Origin: Streptosporangiales bacterium
Lineage (GTDB): Bacteria > Actinomycetota > Actinomycetes > Streptosporangiales > WHSR01
Direction: 5' to 3'
DNA length: 64,000 bases
Assembly: GCA_009379995.1 (NCBI GenBank)
Contig: WHSR01000016.1
Coordinates: forward strand, 1-64,000
Translations under genes and position numbers: made by a program
Shown: piece after piece, positions 27,299 through 36,535 of the stretch
Numbering within the stretch: the stretch's first letter is position 1
Layout: each line of letters begins with the position of its first letter
The notes under the pieces: generated by a model
Told to the model about the DNA's origin: nothing
The model's database searches: none
What the model saw: only the letters and a program-made list of their open reading frames with translations

Positions 27299-28570
27299 TT
27301 AGGCCGGCGTGCACGCGGCGGCGCGCTCGAGCATCAGTGTGCGCTCGCGTTCGTTTTGTGCCAGCGATGCCGCACGCTCGAACTCCGCGCGGGCCTCGTC
27401 GAGGCGGCCGAGCTTGGCGAGCAGATCGCCGCGCACGCTGGGCAAGAGGTGGTAGTGCACCAGCGACGGCTCCGAGGCCAGTACGTCGACCAGCTCGAGG
27501 CCCGCCGCCGGACCGAGGGCCATCCCGATCGCGACTGCACGATTCAGCTCGACTACGGGCGACGGGGTCAGCCGGGCGAGCGCCTCGTAGAGCGCGGCGA
27601 TCCGCACCCAGTCCGTCTCCTCCGCGGTACGGGCCCGCGCGTGACAGGCGACGATCTCGGCCTGCAACGTGTACGGGCCGAACCCGCCGCCGAGCGCCTC
27701 GGCGCGTTCGAGCGCCGCGAGACCACGGTGGATGAGGATTCGGTCCCAGCGCGTGCGGTCCTGATCGAGCAGCAGGACCGGCTCGCCGGATGGGCCGGTC
27801 CGGGCGCGCGTACGCGACGCCTGGATCTCCATCAGCGCGACGAGGCCGTGGACCTCCGGCTCCTTCGGCGCGAGCTCGGCCAGGATGCGGCCGAGCCGCA
27901 GCGCGTCCTCGCAGAGCGCCGGCCGCATCCATTCGTCGCCGGCGGTCGCCGCGTAGCCCTCGTTGAAGATGAGGTAGATGACCTCGAGCACCGACGACAA
28001 GCGGGCCTCACGCTCGGCTCCCTCGGGGACCTCGAACGGGACGCGCGCCGCGGCGAGGGTCCGCTTGGCCCGGACGATCCGCTGGGCGACCGTCGGCTCC
28101 GAGACGAAGAAGGCTCGCGCGATCTCCTCGGTCGTCAGACCGCCGAGCAAGCGGAGGGTGAGGGCGACGCGCGCCTGGGTGGACAGAACCGGATGACAGC
28201 AGATGAAGATCAGGCGCAGGAGGTCGTCCTCGATGAACTCGTCGGCCGCCGCGTCGAGATCCGGCCCGGCGGTCGACTGTTGCGCCTCGAGGGCGTGACC
28301 GAGTTCGGCGTGCTTGCGTTCGAGTCGCTCGCTTCGACGCAAATGGTCGATCGCACGGCGCTTCGCGACGGCCATGAGCCAGGCGCCCGGCTTGTCCGGG
28401 ACGCCCGACTCAGGCCACCCCCCAAGCGCGGCGACCAGGGCGTCCTGCGCGAACTCCTCGGCAAGACCGACGTCGCGCACGATCCGGGTGAGCCCGGCGA
28501 TGATCCTCGCCGACTCGATCCTCCAGACCGCGTCGATCGCGCGATGGGTGTCGGAAGCCGTCACGAGCAC
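27299..28570 (-). CDS. ECF42-type RNA polymerase sigma factor with C-terminal TPR-like region
   Basis: 423 residues. Sigma region 2 is seen in VRDVGLAEEFAQDALVAAL and PGAWLMAVAKRRAIDHLRR, region 4 in LLGGLTTEEIARAFFVSEPTVAQRIVRAKR. A long extension follows, with EVIYLIFNEGYAATAGDEWMRP and helical repeats such as VELNRAVAIGMALGPAAGLELV, the DUF6596/TPR-like tail of group ECF42. Members lack an anti-sigma factor and are co-encoded with DGPF/YCII proteins, exactly as here: one such gene starts the transcript 59 bases upstream. Targets are usually the DGPF genes themselves. Confidence 0.9.
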   Translation of the reverse strand: MLVTASDTHRAIDAVWRIESARIIAGLTRIVRDVGLAEEFAQDALVAALGGWPESGVPDKPGAWLMAVAKRRAIDHLRRSERLERKHAELGHALEAQQSTAGPDLDAAADEFIEDDLLRLIFICCHPVLSTQARVALTLRLLGGLTTEEIARAFFVSEPTVAQRIVRAKRTLAAARVPFEVPEGAEREARLSSVLEVIYLIFNEGYAATAGDEWMRPALCEDALRLGRILAELAPKEPEVHGLVALMEIQASRTRARTGPSGEPVLLLDQDRTRWDRILIHRGLAALERAEALGGGFGPYTLQAEIVACHARARTAEETDWVRIAALYEALARLTPSPVVELNRAVAIGMALGPAAGLELVDVLASEPSLVHYHLLPSVRGDLLAKLGRLDEARAEFERAASLAQNERERTLMLERAAACTPA

Positions 28571-28629
28571 CCATCAGAACACCCCTGCTCCGCGACGGCA
28601 AGACGCCCCGAGACCGCTCAGGCCTCGCC

Positions 28630-28986
28630 CTACGTCGGCTCTTCGATCTGGCGGATCTCGGAGGTGATCTCCCAGTCCTCCCCGTGGATCCGCACGAAGC
28701 GCTTCGCCCACTCGAGAGCCTCGTCCTTGGACTTCGCCTGGACTATCGCGTAGCCGCCGATCACCTCCTTCGCCTCGGTGAACGGCCCGTCGGTCACGCT
28801 CATCTTCCCGTGGGACCAGTGCACCCGCGTCCCCTCCGCGGTCGGCCGCAGCCCCGCGGTGTCGAGCAGCACGCCCGCCTTGGTCATCTCGTCGATCAGC
28901 TTCCCCATCTCCTCCATCAGCTCTTCGCTGGGGCCGCCGGCCGGGCCGGCGTTCTCGTCGATCTTGACCATCATCATGAATCGCAT
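28630..28986 (-). CDS. DGPF/YCII-domain protein, partner of the ECF42 sigma factor
   Basis: 118 residues beginning MRFMMMVKIDENAG and containing the family signature VTDGPFTEAKEVIGGYAIVQA followed by EALEWAKRF. It is the DGPF (YCII-related, PCG reductase-like name) domain of alpha-beta sandwich fold. Its precise biochemistry is unknown, but it is the standard neighbour of ECF42 sigma factors and is thought to act with them in stress sensing. ATG 28986 is preceded by AAAGGGA at 9 bases. The 148 bases upstream contain palindromic repeat R2 and nothing else recognisable. Confidence 0.88.
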   Translation of the reverse strand: MRFMMMVKIDENAGPAGGPSEELMEEMGKLIDEMTKAGVLLDTAGLRPTAEGTRVHWSHGKMSVTDGPFTEAKEVIGGYAIVQAKSKDEALEWAKRFVRIHGEDWEITSEIRQIEEPT

Positions 28987-29083
28987 CGTGTGTCCCTTTC
29001 TGGGCTGTAGTCAGGAGCGGGCCTCGCCCCTACCTACGCGTCGAACTGCAGCGGGCCAGATCGACACCACGCCCCCTCCCGTT

Positions 29084-29143
29084 TGGCCGTGATCTTGCAG
29101 AAATTTCAAGACCGGTCTTGAAATTTCTGCAAGATCACGGCCA
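29084..29143. repeat. palindromic repeat family A, copy R2
   Basis: A 60-base perfect palindrome without a loop: outer arm TGGCCGTGATCTTGCAGAAA, inner stem TTTCAAGACC. On the minus strand its CCG TGA gives the last proline and the stop of the DUF6807 gene (29135). Confidence 0.95.
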
Positions 29144-30094
29144 GGTGTTGGGATCGCGTTCCGCGCAGCGGGCGGCCAGCCGCTCGCAGCCGGACACGCC
29201 GAGCGCACCGTCGGCGACGCAGACGCTGTAGCGCAGCGTCAACGAGTCGTCGTCGGCCAGCGGGTACTCCGCGTCGAAGAACGGCGCCGGGCACAGGCAG
29301 GCGAACATCCGGCTACGGACGAACCACTGGGTGGGGAAGCAGAAGTTGTCGGGATGGTCGCGAAACAGCAGCGTGGAGGCGCCGTCGTGTCCGTCGTGCC
29401 GGCCGGCGAACCCCATCCATGGCCCTCGCCACCCCCTGAACTCGTCGCCGCCCTCGCCGTCGGGTGTGACGACCCGGCCGTCGGTGAACGACCGAGGGCC
29501 GCGCCAGAACAGCCCGCTGTAGCCGGCGTCGGGGCGGCCGTGCGTGGTTGGGCTGCCGATCGAGATGGTCCCGCCGCTCACGTTGTGCATGGCCGACTCG
29601 AAGGCGAGGACCCAGGCGCCGTGGTCCGGCAGTGCGGTCACGCCGATCCGGCGCCGCTCCTGGATCCAGGCCACCCCGGCCTCGGTGATCCAGGACAGCC
29701 GCTCGTCGATGCGCAGCACTCCGTCATGCAGCGCGACGGCGTCGAAGCCCTGGTGCCGCATCCGGCCGTTGTTCGGCAGCTGCCGGTAGCCGTGCCCCCG
29801 GATGTACGTGGGCCCGCCCCAGAAGTTCTCGGAGCCGACGCTGCACAGGGACCAGGCGATGCCCTTGTGCCACACGTGGTCGTGCGGACGGTACAGGCTG
29901 ACCAGATCGCCGCCGAGGGTGCGCAGCGGGTGGAAGTACGGCCGGGGTGACTCCATCTGCGGTTCCCAGGGCACGTACACGTACCGGAAGAGCTCGGCAC
30001 CCCGCCAGGTGGCCCGGATCGACCGGCCCTCCTCGTGCACCAGACCGAGCCCTTCCGGTACGGGCTCCGCCCCCGGGAGACGAGGGTCCTCCAC
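29135..30094 (-). CDS. DUF6807 (PmoA-like) family protein
   Basis: 319 residues. Landmarks are LFRYVYVPWEPQMESPRPYFHPL, PHDHVWHKGIAWSL, ENFWGGPTYIRG and a late FFDAEYPLADDDSLTLRY. This is the family often labelled methane oxygenase PmoA-like (DUF6807), a beta-sandwich protein with conserved histidines found with Gfo/Idh oxidoreductases and glycosidases in sugar loci; no relation to methane use is implied. No signal peptide, so probably cytoplasmic. GTG 30094 is my choice, 32 bases after the GH115 stop; upstream in-frame ATGs fall inside that gene. Its terminal Pro and stop come from repeat R2. Confidence 0.75.
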   Translation of the reverse strand: MEDPRLPGAEPVPEGLGLVHEEGRSIRATWRGAELFRYVYVPWEPQMESPRPYFHPLRTLGGDLVSLYRPHDHVWHKGIAWSLCSVGSENFWGGPTYIRGHGYRQLPNNGRMRHQGFDAVALHDGVLRIDERLSWITEAGVAWIQERRRIGVTALPDHGAWVLAFESAMHNVSGGTISIGSPTTHGRPDAGYSGLFWRGPRSFTDGRVVTPDGEGGDEFRGWRGPWMGFAGRHDGHDGASTLLFRDHPDNFCFPTQWFVRSRMFACLCPAPFFDAEYPLADDDSLTLRYSVCVADGALGVSGCERLAARCAERDPNTWP

Positions 30095-30126
30095 CGCGCC
30101 CAGACTACTCCCGGCCCTCGACGCGT

Positions 30127-33100
30127 TTACCTGACCCGCAGGCTCTCCGGCGGTCCGAGGTAGCTGGTCTTCATCCCACCGGTGTCGACCACGAGCTTCT
30201 GCACCACCACCGTCGGGTCGACCATCCAGAACTTGAGGACGTGCACCCCCGGCCCGGAGATGCTGTGCGTGGTGACCGTGCGGTTGACGTTGTCGGAGGT
30301 GTTCCTCTCCCACTGCCTGTTCATGGCCGTGTCGTCGGCGCCCGTCGCCTTGGTGACGTTGACGACCTGCGGCGCCGCGTCGTCGATCGAAATCGCGTAC
30401 CTCAGCCCGTCGGGCGACAGCACTGGGTTGCGGGGCGACAGGTACGCCCAGACCTTCACCGGCCCGTCGGTGAAGAGCGTCATCGTGTACTCCAGCCGCG
30501 GGCCCGCGCCCGGCTCCTGGCTAGCGGCGGTGACGGGGTACGGCTCCATGCCCGCGCCGGTTCGGCCGATGCCCGGAACGCGCGTCCACCTGATCGACCC
30601 GGTGCCGGTGGCGCGGGCGGCGTGCTCGGCGTCCATGGACACGTACCCGTTCGCCTCGATGAAGCCCTGAAGCTGCGAGCGTGGCGCCTTCGGGTTCTCC
30701 ACGACCGCCGTGACCTTCACGGTGCTGCCGTCCGGACCGGAGACGGTGATCGGCACGCGGCTCGTACCCTTGGGCGCACGCGACCAGTCGACGCGCACGT
30801 CCGCGCGCACCTGCTCGTCGACGCGGCCCCCGCTCGGCCGGACCTTCACCCACGGCTCCGCCGACCGGATCCGGTAGTCGAACGGCTCCGAGCCACGGTT
30901 GAACACGTCGATGTACTGCGCCGGCTGGCTCTGGTACGGGCTGAAGGCCGGCAGCACGGCCGCCGATTCCTCCTTCGGCCACCATTTGTCGGACCCGTCG
31001 ACCGCCACGCCCATCTCCGCCCGGTCCGGGAGCTCGATCCGCTGGACCGGCGGGAAGATGACGTCCGGTATCGCCTCGTTGTCGATCTCGGGCTGCTGCC
31101 AGGGCGCGTTCGGCCCGTACCTCTCCACGTCGCCGTAGTCGATGTGCGGCTGGGTCTGGAACCCCTGCCACTTCCCGCCGGCGAGCGTGTTGTTGTAGTA
31201 GTCCATCATCGCCTGGTCCTCGGCGAAGGCGGCCTCGGCGGCGTCGGCGAGGTGGTTGGTGAGCGCGCGCCCCTGACCGGCGTACAGGATGTTCGTGAAC
31301 TCGGCGAGGCGCAGCTCGTAGACCACGGCCGTCGCCTTCACCGGGTAGTACACGAGCTGGTAGTACGCGTCCTGGTACGCGGCGGGCAGCGCGCGCCGGA
31401 TCCGGTCGGCCTTCGCGGCCAGCCGTTGCCACCGCGCGGTGACCCGCTCGATCTCCCGGTAGTCGGTCAGGCTGAACGGGGTCGCCTTGTCGTCGTACAC
31501 GACGGCGGACGGGTCGGTGGTGATGTCCTTGGAGGGGTCGACGCTGATGCGCCGGTTCAGCAGCTCGGGCTTGCGCAGCGCCTGGAGGTTGCCGTACGTG
31601 TTCAGCACCTCGGCGATGTCCGATCCGAGCTCCGGCCCGAAGTTCTGCGCGGCGTACTGCCGCTCCCACTCATCGAGGCGCTGCAGCGGCCACCGATCCG
31701 GCTTCCACGCGTAGTCGAGGAAGAACTGGGTGGGCAGCTCGTTGCTCTTCAGGTCGCCGACGTTCGCCACCCACAGCCGGTCGATGCCGTACCGGTAGGA
31801 CTGGTTCGGCTGCTCCCAGGTGTTGGCGAGCTGGGCGGTGTCCACCCACTTGTAGTTCCGCCCGCCGCCGACGTAGTCGAAGTGGTAGTAGAGCCCGTAC
31901 CCGCCCTTTCGCTTCCGCATGGCCAGGTCGGGCATCTTCCGCATGTTGCCCCAGTTGTCGTCGGTGAAGACGACAGTCGCGTGGTCCGGCGGCCGCAGGC
32001 CCTTGTCCCAGTACCGCTGGACCTCCTTGTAGAGCGTCCAGACCTGCGGGGTCTCCCCCGGGTCCTTGCCGGTGACCTCGCGCAGGATCTTCTGCTGGGA
32101 GGCAAGGATGTCCTCCATCAGGGGGATGGCGTCGCCGTCCGGCAGGCCGACGTCGCCGGGTCCGCGCATGCCGAGGGTGACAACGCCCTCGAAGTCCTGG
32201 TCGACCATCCGCTGGATGCCGTCCCGCCAGTACGCCTTGACGGCGTCGGAGTTCCACCGGAAGCTCCACTCACCGGTGCCGCCGTACGGGTCGCTACCGG
32301 GCTCGGTGACGTTGCCGTCCTCGTCGCGCTCCGCGGGGTCGGCGTGCCGGTTCCACTCCTCGATCCCGCGCATCATCGGGGCCTCGTGCGAGGTGCCCAT
32401 CACTATCCCGTACCGCTTGGCGGTCGCGTGGTTCTCCGGGTCGTCCTCGGCGAAGGCCCTGCCCCATACGGCAGGCCACAGGTAGTTCGCCTTGAGCCGG
32501 AGCATCACCTCGAAGACCTTCTCGTAGAACTCGTGGGTGAAGCCGCCGGGGTGGCCGGGAGCAAGCCCCGGCCCGAAGTACTGCCGCGCCCACCGGTCCA
32601 GCGCGGGGTTCTCGTCATTGATGAAGATGCCCCGGTACTTCACCGCCGGCGTGCCCTGGGTGTGCCGACCGGGCTTGACATAGAGCGCGTCCTGGTGGCG
32701 CGTCGGGACGTCGTCCCACCAGTACCAGGGGGAAACGCCGATGCGCCGGGAGACGTCGTAGGCGCCGTAGATGGTGCCGCGCTGGTCGCTGCCGGCGATC
32801 ACGAATGCGCTGCGAACGCCCGGCATCGGGTTGCGCACCACCTGCTCGAGCGAGGTCTCCCATTTGCCGGCGATCCCGGAGACGTCCAGCTTCCCGGAGT
32901 CCACGAGCTTGTCGATGAGTGGGCTCTTGCCGATCGTGCCGACGAGGACCATCTCACTCCCGGAGGGGACGTCGCCTCCACCCCGGAGGACCGAGACGGC
33001 GGGCTCGACATCGGTCACCCGCTCGATGTCCGCCTGGAGATCGTTCACCACCCGGACCACGCCGGGATGGTCGCTTCCGCTGACCGCCAGCGGCGCCGCC

Positions 33101-33315
33101 TTCCCGTCCGCCACGAGCGGGAAGTACCCGGGCCGCGGCCGCGTGGAGATGTACGAGGCCGGATCGGCGCGGCCAGCGCCCTCGCCCGGCTGGGCGGGTG
33201 CGGCGGGTGTGGCGGGTGCGGCGGCCGCGTGGGCGAACGTCGTCGGCCCCGCTGCGCCCGGCAAAACCAGGGCCGCGATCAGGATCGTGAGCAGCAGAGG
33301 TCTGCGGGGGTGCAT
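30127..33315 (-). CDS. GH115 xylan alpha-1,2-glucuronidase, secreted
   Basis: 1062 residues. A signal peptide (MHPRRPLLLTILIAALVLPG, cleavage near AHA) is followed by the GH115 body: AFVIAGSDQRGTIYGAYDVS, SPWYWWDDVP, KYRGIFINDENPALDRWA, LKANYLWPAVWGRAFAEDDPEN and VTLGMRGPGDVGLPDGDAI. The C-terminal region contains two beta domains (YVSMDAEHAARATGTGSIRW). GH115 enzymes remove 4-O-methyl-glucuronic acid from xylan chains. ATG 33315 is preceded by AGGAGG and lies 13 bases after the GH10 xylanase stop, so the two form one operon for glucuronoxylan breakdown outside the cell. Confidence 0.93.
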   Translation of the reverse strand: MHPRRPLLLTILIAALVLPGAAGPTTFAHAAAAPATPAAPAQPGEGAGRADPASYISTRPRPGYFPLVADGKAAPLAVSGSDHPGVVRVVNDLQADIERVTDVEPAVSVLRGGGDVPSGSEMVLVGTIGKSPLIDKLVDSGKLDVSGIAGKWETSLEQVVRNPMPGVRSAFVIAGSDQRGTIYGAYDVSRRIGVSPWYWWDDVPTRHQDALYVKPGRHTQGTPAVKYRGIFINDENPALDRWARQYFGPGLAPGHPGGFTHEFYEKVFEVMLRLKANYLWPAVWGRAFAEDDPENHATAKRYGIVMGTSHEAPMMRGIEEWNRHADPAERDEDGNVTEPGSDPYGGTGEWSFRWNSDAVKAYWRDGIQRMVDQDFEGVVTLGMRGPGDVGLPDGDAIPLMEDILASQQKILREVTGKDPGETPQVWTLYKEVQRYWDKGLRPPDHATVVFTDDNWGNMRKMPDLAMRKRKGGYGLYYHFDYVGGGRNYKWVDTAQLANTWEQPNQSYRYGIDRLWVANVGDLKSNELPTQFFLDYAWKPDRWPLQRLDEWERQYAAQNFGPELGSDIAEVLNTYGNLQALRKPELLNRRISVDPSKDITTDPSAVVYDDKATPFSLTDYREIERVTARWQRLAAKADRIRRALPAAYQDAYYQLVYYPVKATAVVYELRLAEFTNILYAGQGRALTNHLADAAEAAFAEDQAMMDYYNNTLAGGKWQGFQTQPHIDYGDVERYGPNAPWQQPEIDNEAIPDVIFPPVQRIELPDRAEMGVAVDGSDKWWPKEESAAVLPAFSPYQSQPAQYIDVFNRGSEPFDYRIRSAEPWVKVRPSGGRVDEQVRADVRVDWSRAPKGTSRVPITVSGPDGSTVKVTAVVENPKAPRSQLQGFIEANGYVSMDAEHAARATGTGSIRWTRVPGIGRTGAGMEPYPVTAASQEPGAGPRLEYTMTLFTDGPVKVWAYLSPRNPVLSPDGLRYAISIDDAAPQVVNVTKATGADDTAMNRQWERNTSDNVNRTVTTHSISGPGVHVLKFWMVDPTVVVQKLVVDTGGMKTSYLGPPESLRVR

Positions 33316-33328
33316 CACTGGACACCTC

Positions 33329-34444
33329 CTAGCCACGGTGGCCGCGATGGCGAGGTCCACCGGCGAGGGCGAGATCCATGCGCAGCGCGTCGTACGCCGG
33401 CTTGGCCCGGAAGTTCTCGTCGAGGATGTTGGCGGCACCTTCGCCCTCGAACCAGCCGGGCACCCAGGAGTACTTGTCGGTGAAGCCCCAGACCGTGAAC
33501 GAGGTGCAGTGCGGCGTGTACAGGCAGGCCTGAAGCATCGTGCTGTAGACGTTCGCCTGCGCCTGGAGCTTGATGTCGTCGGCGGGCATGACCATGCGGA
33601 CGTCGGCCTCGGTGACGGCGGTGTCGAGGCCGAGGCGGTTGAAGCGCGCCAGGTTCTGCACCATCGACGTCGGCGCGTAGTTCACCGTCTGGTGGCCCTG
33701 CACGCCCACGCCGTGTATCGGCACGCCTTCGGCCTTCAGCTCCTTGACGAGCTTGTAGAGGGCAGTGCTCTTCGGGTTGACGTCCTCGATGTTGTAGTCG
33801 TTGTAGTACAGCTTGACCCTCGGGTCGGCCTCGTGCGCCCAGCGGAAGACGTCGGCGATGTAGCCGGGGCCCAGCTTCTGCAGCCAGATCGTGTCCCGCA
33901 GCGTGCCGTCCTCCTCGAAGGCCTCGTTGAGGACGTCCCACTCCGCGACCTTGCCCCTGAAGTGCCTCACCGTGTCGTGTATGTGCTTCCGCAGGATCCC
34001 GCGCATCTCACCGGAGGAGAAATCGCCCTCGGTCAGCCAGGCCGGGAGCTGGTTGTGCCAGACGAGGACGTGACCGCGTATCCGCTGGCGGTTTTCCCGC
34101 GCGAAGGCGACCAGCCGGTCCGCCTCGGTCCAGTCGTACACGCCCCGCTGCGGCTCAAGGGTCTCCCACTTCATCACGTTCTCCGCGGTGAGGCTGGAAA
34201 ACTCCGAGGCCACCCTCTGCCGGTACGTCGGGTCGTCCGCCAGGGCCGACATGTCGACGGCCGTGCCGACGCCGAGGTCATGTCGTTTGCCGAGGGCTCC
34301 CAGCGACCGGTCGATCGGCTGCGCCCGCTCGGCACCGAGGCCCGGCTGGGCCGGGGCACCTGGCGCGCCGGCCAACCCGGGAGAGACGAATGCGAGAGTG
34401 CTGAGGGCTAGCGAACCCGCGGCCGCGACGATGAACCTTCTCAT
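33329..34444 (-). CDS. GH10 endo-1,4-beta-xylanase, secreted
   Basis: 371 residues. Signal peptide (MRRFIVAAAGSLALSTLAF, cleavage near GLAGAPGA), then a complete GH10 barrel: FSSLTAENVMKWETLEP, GHVLVWHNQLPAWL, the acid/base Glu174 in WDVLNEAF and the nucleophile Glu279 in TAVTEADVRM, ending with WGFTDKYSWVPGWF. There is no carbohydrate-binding module. It cuts the xylan main chain extracellularly and heads the operon with GH115. Two LacI-type operators lie in its 212-base upstream region (34484 and 34619). Confidence 0.95.
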   Translation of the reverse strand: MRRFIVAAAGSLALSTLAFVSPGLAGAPGAPAQPGLGAERAQPIDRSLGALGKRHDLGVGTAVDMSALADDPTYRQRVASEFSSLTAENVMKWETLEPQRGVYDWTEADRLVAFARENRQRIRGHVLVWHNQLPAWLTEGDFSSGEMRGILRKHIHDTVRHFRGKVAEWDVLNEAFEEDGTLRDTIWLQKLGPGYIADVFRWAHEADPRVKLYYNDYNIEDVNPKSTALYKLVKELKAEGVPIHGVGVQGHQTVNYAPTSMVQNLARFNRLGLDTAVTEADVRMVMPADDIKLQAQANVYSTMLQACLYTPHCTSFTVWGFTDKYSWVPGWFEGEGAANILDENFRAKPAYDALRMDLALAGGPRHRGHRG

Positions 34445-34483
34445 CCGCGTCTCCTCGAGAAGCCGAACGGGGGTTCGGGGAGA

Positions 34484-34497
34484 TCGAAAGTTTTCGA
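34484..34497. promoter_or_regulatory. LacI-type operator 1 upstream of xylanase
   Basis: Perfect palindrome TCGAAA-GT-TTTCGA, 40 bases before the xylanase start. Related palindromes occur at 34619, 36536 and 36683. Confidence 0.65.
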
Positions 34498-34618
34498 AAT
34501 GTTTATCGAAAGCAGCGTGCGCCTAATCAGCTGCACAGTCCGCGTCAACCGGCGCGGGACGGCCATTTCAGGACACCACAATCCCGCGATTGTCGGGGGC
34601 CCGGTAATGGCGGGCGAT

Positions 34619-34632
34619 CCGAAATGTTTCGA
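34619..34632. promoter_or_regulatory. LacI-type operator 2 upstream of xylanase
   Basis: CCGAAA-TG-TTTCGA, a palindrome with one outer mismatch, 135 bases upstream of operator 1. It lies just past the stop of the cupin gene, so it can only serve the leftward xylanase transcript or looping between sites. Confidence 0.6.
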
Positions 34633-34656
34633 GCTCTCGCCGGCATGTCTCTCTCC

Positions 34657-35403
34657 TCAGGTGTCCTCGTACGTCGCGAGGCGACCGCACATGCCGTACC
34701 TGCGGTCCGCGGGCGGATCCAGGACGGTCAGCCGTCCGTCGCGCAGGTGCCGGTGGTCGGCCCGCTCCAGCCCGGCGATCTGCTCACCTGTGCGTCGCGC
34801 GGCCGCCATCGGCCCGGTCTCCCAGGTCTTCCGCCAGCTCGCCAGGTGCCCGCGGGTGAGCGCGGCGGCGGCGATGTAGAAGTTCTCCAGGGCCGCGGGC
34901 CCTTCGGTCTCCACCCGGCGGCGCAATGCGAGGAACCCCTGCACGGCCAGGTTCTTACGGCGCTCCGCGGCCCGCTCGTCGGAGACGTACACCTCGTCGT
35001 CCAGGGGGGCGAGCGACGCGGCCCGGCGGTAGGTCGGTGCGTCGGCGAGATACTCCGGCGGAAACGTCAGGACGCAGTCGCCGGCCTCCGGTAGACCGCC
35101 GTTCTGCATGACCACGACGATCTGCAGATCCTCTTCGTTGACCAGCCGATGGATGACGCCGGGGCTGAACCACGCGACGGTGAGCGGGGTCAGCGGCGTC
35201 TCGGCGTAGCCGTCCGGGCCGAGGGTCTGCAGCCGGCCGCGGCCGCCCACCACGACGTAGCCCTCGGTGCAGGTCAGGTGGACGTGGGCGGAGCCCCCGC
35301 GTAACCCGTCCGGGCTGGACCAGTCGTAGACCGCAAGGTGCGAGACCGCGGTGCCCGCGGGGAACAACCGAGACAGATCCGGGGTAATGCCGGCGGTCAC
35401 CAT
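34657..35403 (-). CDS. cupin-domain protein of the xylan locus
   Basis: 248 residues. An N-terminal cupin barrel carries the metal-binding style residues SAHVHLTCTEGYVVVGG and WFSPGVIHRLVN. The C-terminal half is helical (NLAVQGFLALRRRVETEGPAALENFYIAAAAL) and unassigned. Such cupin proteins are frequent partners of Gfo/Idh oxidoreductases in sugar loci and may bind or epimerise a sugar derivative, or be a sensor. Its ATG overlaps the stop of the upstream oxidoreductase by seven bases (ATGGTGA), so the two are translationally coupled. No specific function is claimed. Confidence 0.7.
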   Translation of the reverse strand: MVTAGITPDLSRLFPAGTAVSHLAVYDWSSPDGLRGGSAHVHLTCTEGYVVVGGRGRLQTLGPDGYAETPLTPLTVAWFSPGVIHRLVNEEDLQIVVVMQNGGLPEAGDCVLTFPPEYLADAPTYRRAASLAPLDDEVYVSDERAAERRKNLAVQGFLALRRRVETEGPAALENFYIAAAALTRGHLASWRKTWETGPMAAARRTGEQIAGLERADHRHLRDGRLTVLDPPADRRYGMCGRLATYEDT

Positions 35404-36476
35404 CGCGGACCATCACCTTTCATCCGGCCGTAGAACGGGGAATCGGTCTCCAGCTCGTCGCGGCGCACCGGCCGCCGCCCGAAGGCCGACGCGTAGATGC
35501 CGGCGATGAGCTGCAGGGTGCGCCGAGCGTCGGCCGAGGTCACCGGCGGCGGCGTGCCGGCGCGCAGGCTACGCGCGATCAAGGCGATCTGCGTGCGGTG
35601 CCCGCTCCGCAGGCCCCACTCCCCCGACTTCCACGCGTCGAGAACCTGCTCCCCGAACCCCGGCGCCGGGCTGATGCGCCAGTCGTCGTCGCCGTAGCCG
35701 TACAGGTGAGACAGCTCGACGGTGGCCCGCTCGAAGTCGAAGCGCAGGTAGCTCTCCTGCCGTGGAGAGAGCACGCTGTTCGCCACCGTGGCGACGGCGC
35801 CGTTCGCGAAGCGTACGTGCGCCACCGAAAGGTCCTCGGTCTCCGTGTCCCGGGCCTGCTGGTAGGCGAGCGCCGACACCTCAACCCAGTCGCCGAGCAC
35901 TGCCAGCAGCACGTCCATCTGGTGGATCCCGTGGCCCATGGTCGGACCGCCGCCCTCGGTGTCCCATCGTCCCCGCCACGGGATCTCGAAGTAGGCGTCG
36001 TCGCGGAACCACATCGTGTGGCAGACCGCCAGCAGCGGCCTGCCCAGCGCGCCCTGCTCCATCGCCGCGCGCAGCCGCCGTACCCCGGAACCGAAACGGT
36101 GCTGGGAGATCGTGGCGACCCACGGGCCGCCCCCTCCCTCCTCCGCCGCCAGCAGGTCCAGCTCCCGCAGGCTCATCGTCGCCGGCTTCTCGAGCACCAC
36201 CGACGCGCCGGCCCGCAGGCAGGCTAACGCCTGCTCGCAGTGCAGGTTGGGTGGCGTACACACGTGCACCAGCTCGGGTCGTCGGCACTCCAGCATCGCC
36301 GGTAGTTCCGGGTAGCGGACCGAGATCCCGTGCCGGGAGCAGAACTCGGCCAGCCTCCCACCCTCTACGTCGACGGCGGCGACGACACTGACCTCGTCGC
36401 TTAACGCCTGCAGGGACTCGGCATGGAGGCGGGCGATGGTGCCCGTCCCCACGATCGCCGCGCGGATGGGTCTCAT
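35397..36476 (-). CDS. Gfo/Idh/MocA-family oxidoreductase
   Basis: 359 residues. Rossmann motif AAIVGTGTIARLHAESL, the lysine-proline signature VVLEKPATMSL with the catalytic-type lysine, and the substrate-side HGIHQMDVLLAVLGDW. Family members oxidise or reduce sugars, uronates or inositols with NAD(P). Position with cupin and DUF6807 genes in a glucuronoxylan locus suggests a glucuronic-acid-derived substrate, which is inference. I chose ATG 36476 (MRPIRAAIVG), the start of the dinucleotide fold; one six codons upstream is open. A LacI-type operator sits 60 bases upstream. Confidence 0.85.
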   Translation of the reverse strand: MRPIRAAIVGTGTIARLHAESLQALSDEVSVVAAVDVEGGRLAEFCSRHGISVRYPELPAMLECRRPELVHVCTPPNLHCEQALACLRAGASVVLEKPATMSLRELDLLAAEEGGGGPWVATISQHRFGSGVRRLRAAMEQGALGRPLLAVCHTMWFRDDAYFEIPWRGRWDTEGGGPTMGHGIHQMDVLLAVLGDWVEVSALAYQQARDTETEDLSVAHVRFANGAVATVANSVLSPRQESYLRFDFERATVELSHLYGYGDDDWRISPAPGFGEQVLDAWKSGEWGLRSGHRTQIALIARSLRAGTPPPVTSADARRTLQLIAGIYASAFGRRPVRRDELETDSPFYGRMKGDGPRW

Positions 36477-36535
36477 CCGATCCCTCCTCCGCACCCGGCC
36501 GACGGCGACGGCGCCAAATCCTCGGGATAACTATT

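Noticed and set aside
29135..30094. Methane oxidation function suggested by the PmoA-like family name
   Set aside because: The name is a label for DUF6807; context is xylan breakdown and no methane monooxygenase genes are present.
29947..33483. A 1178-codon open frame antisense to the GH115 gene, and similar long frames such as 3725-5101
   Set aside because: They are by-products of high GC content in third positions; translation gives arginine/proline/histidine-rich or low-complexity text without domains, and the opposite strand has clear protein families.
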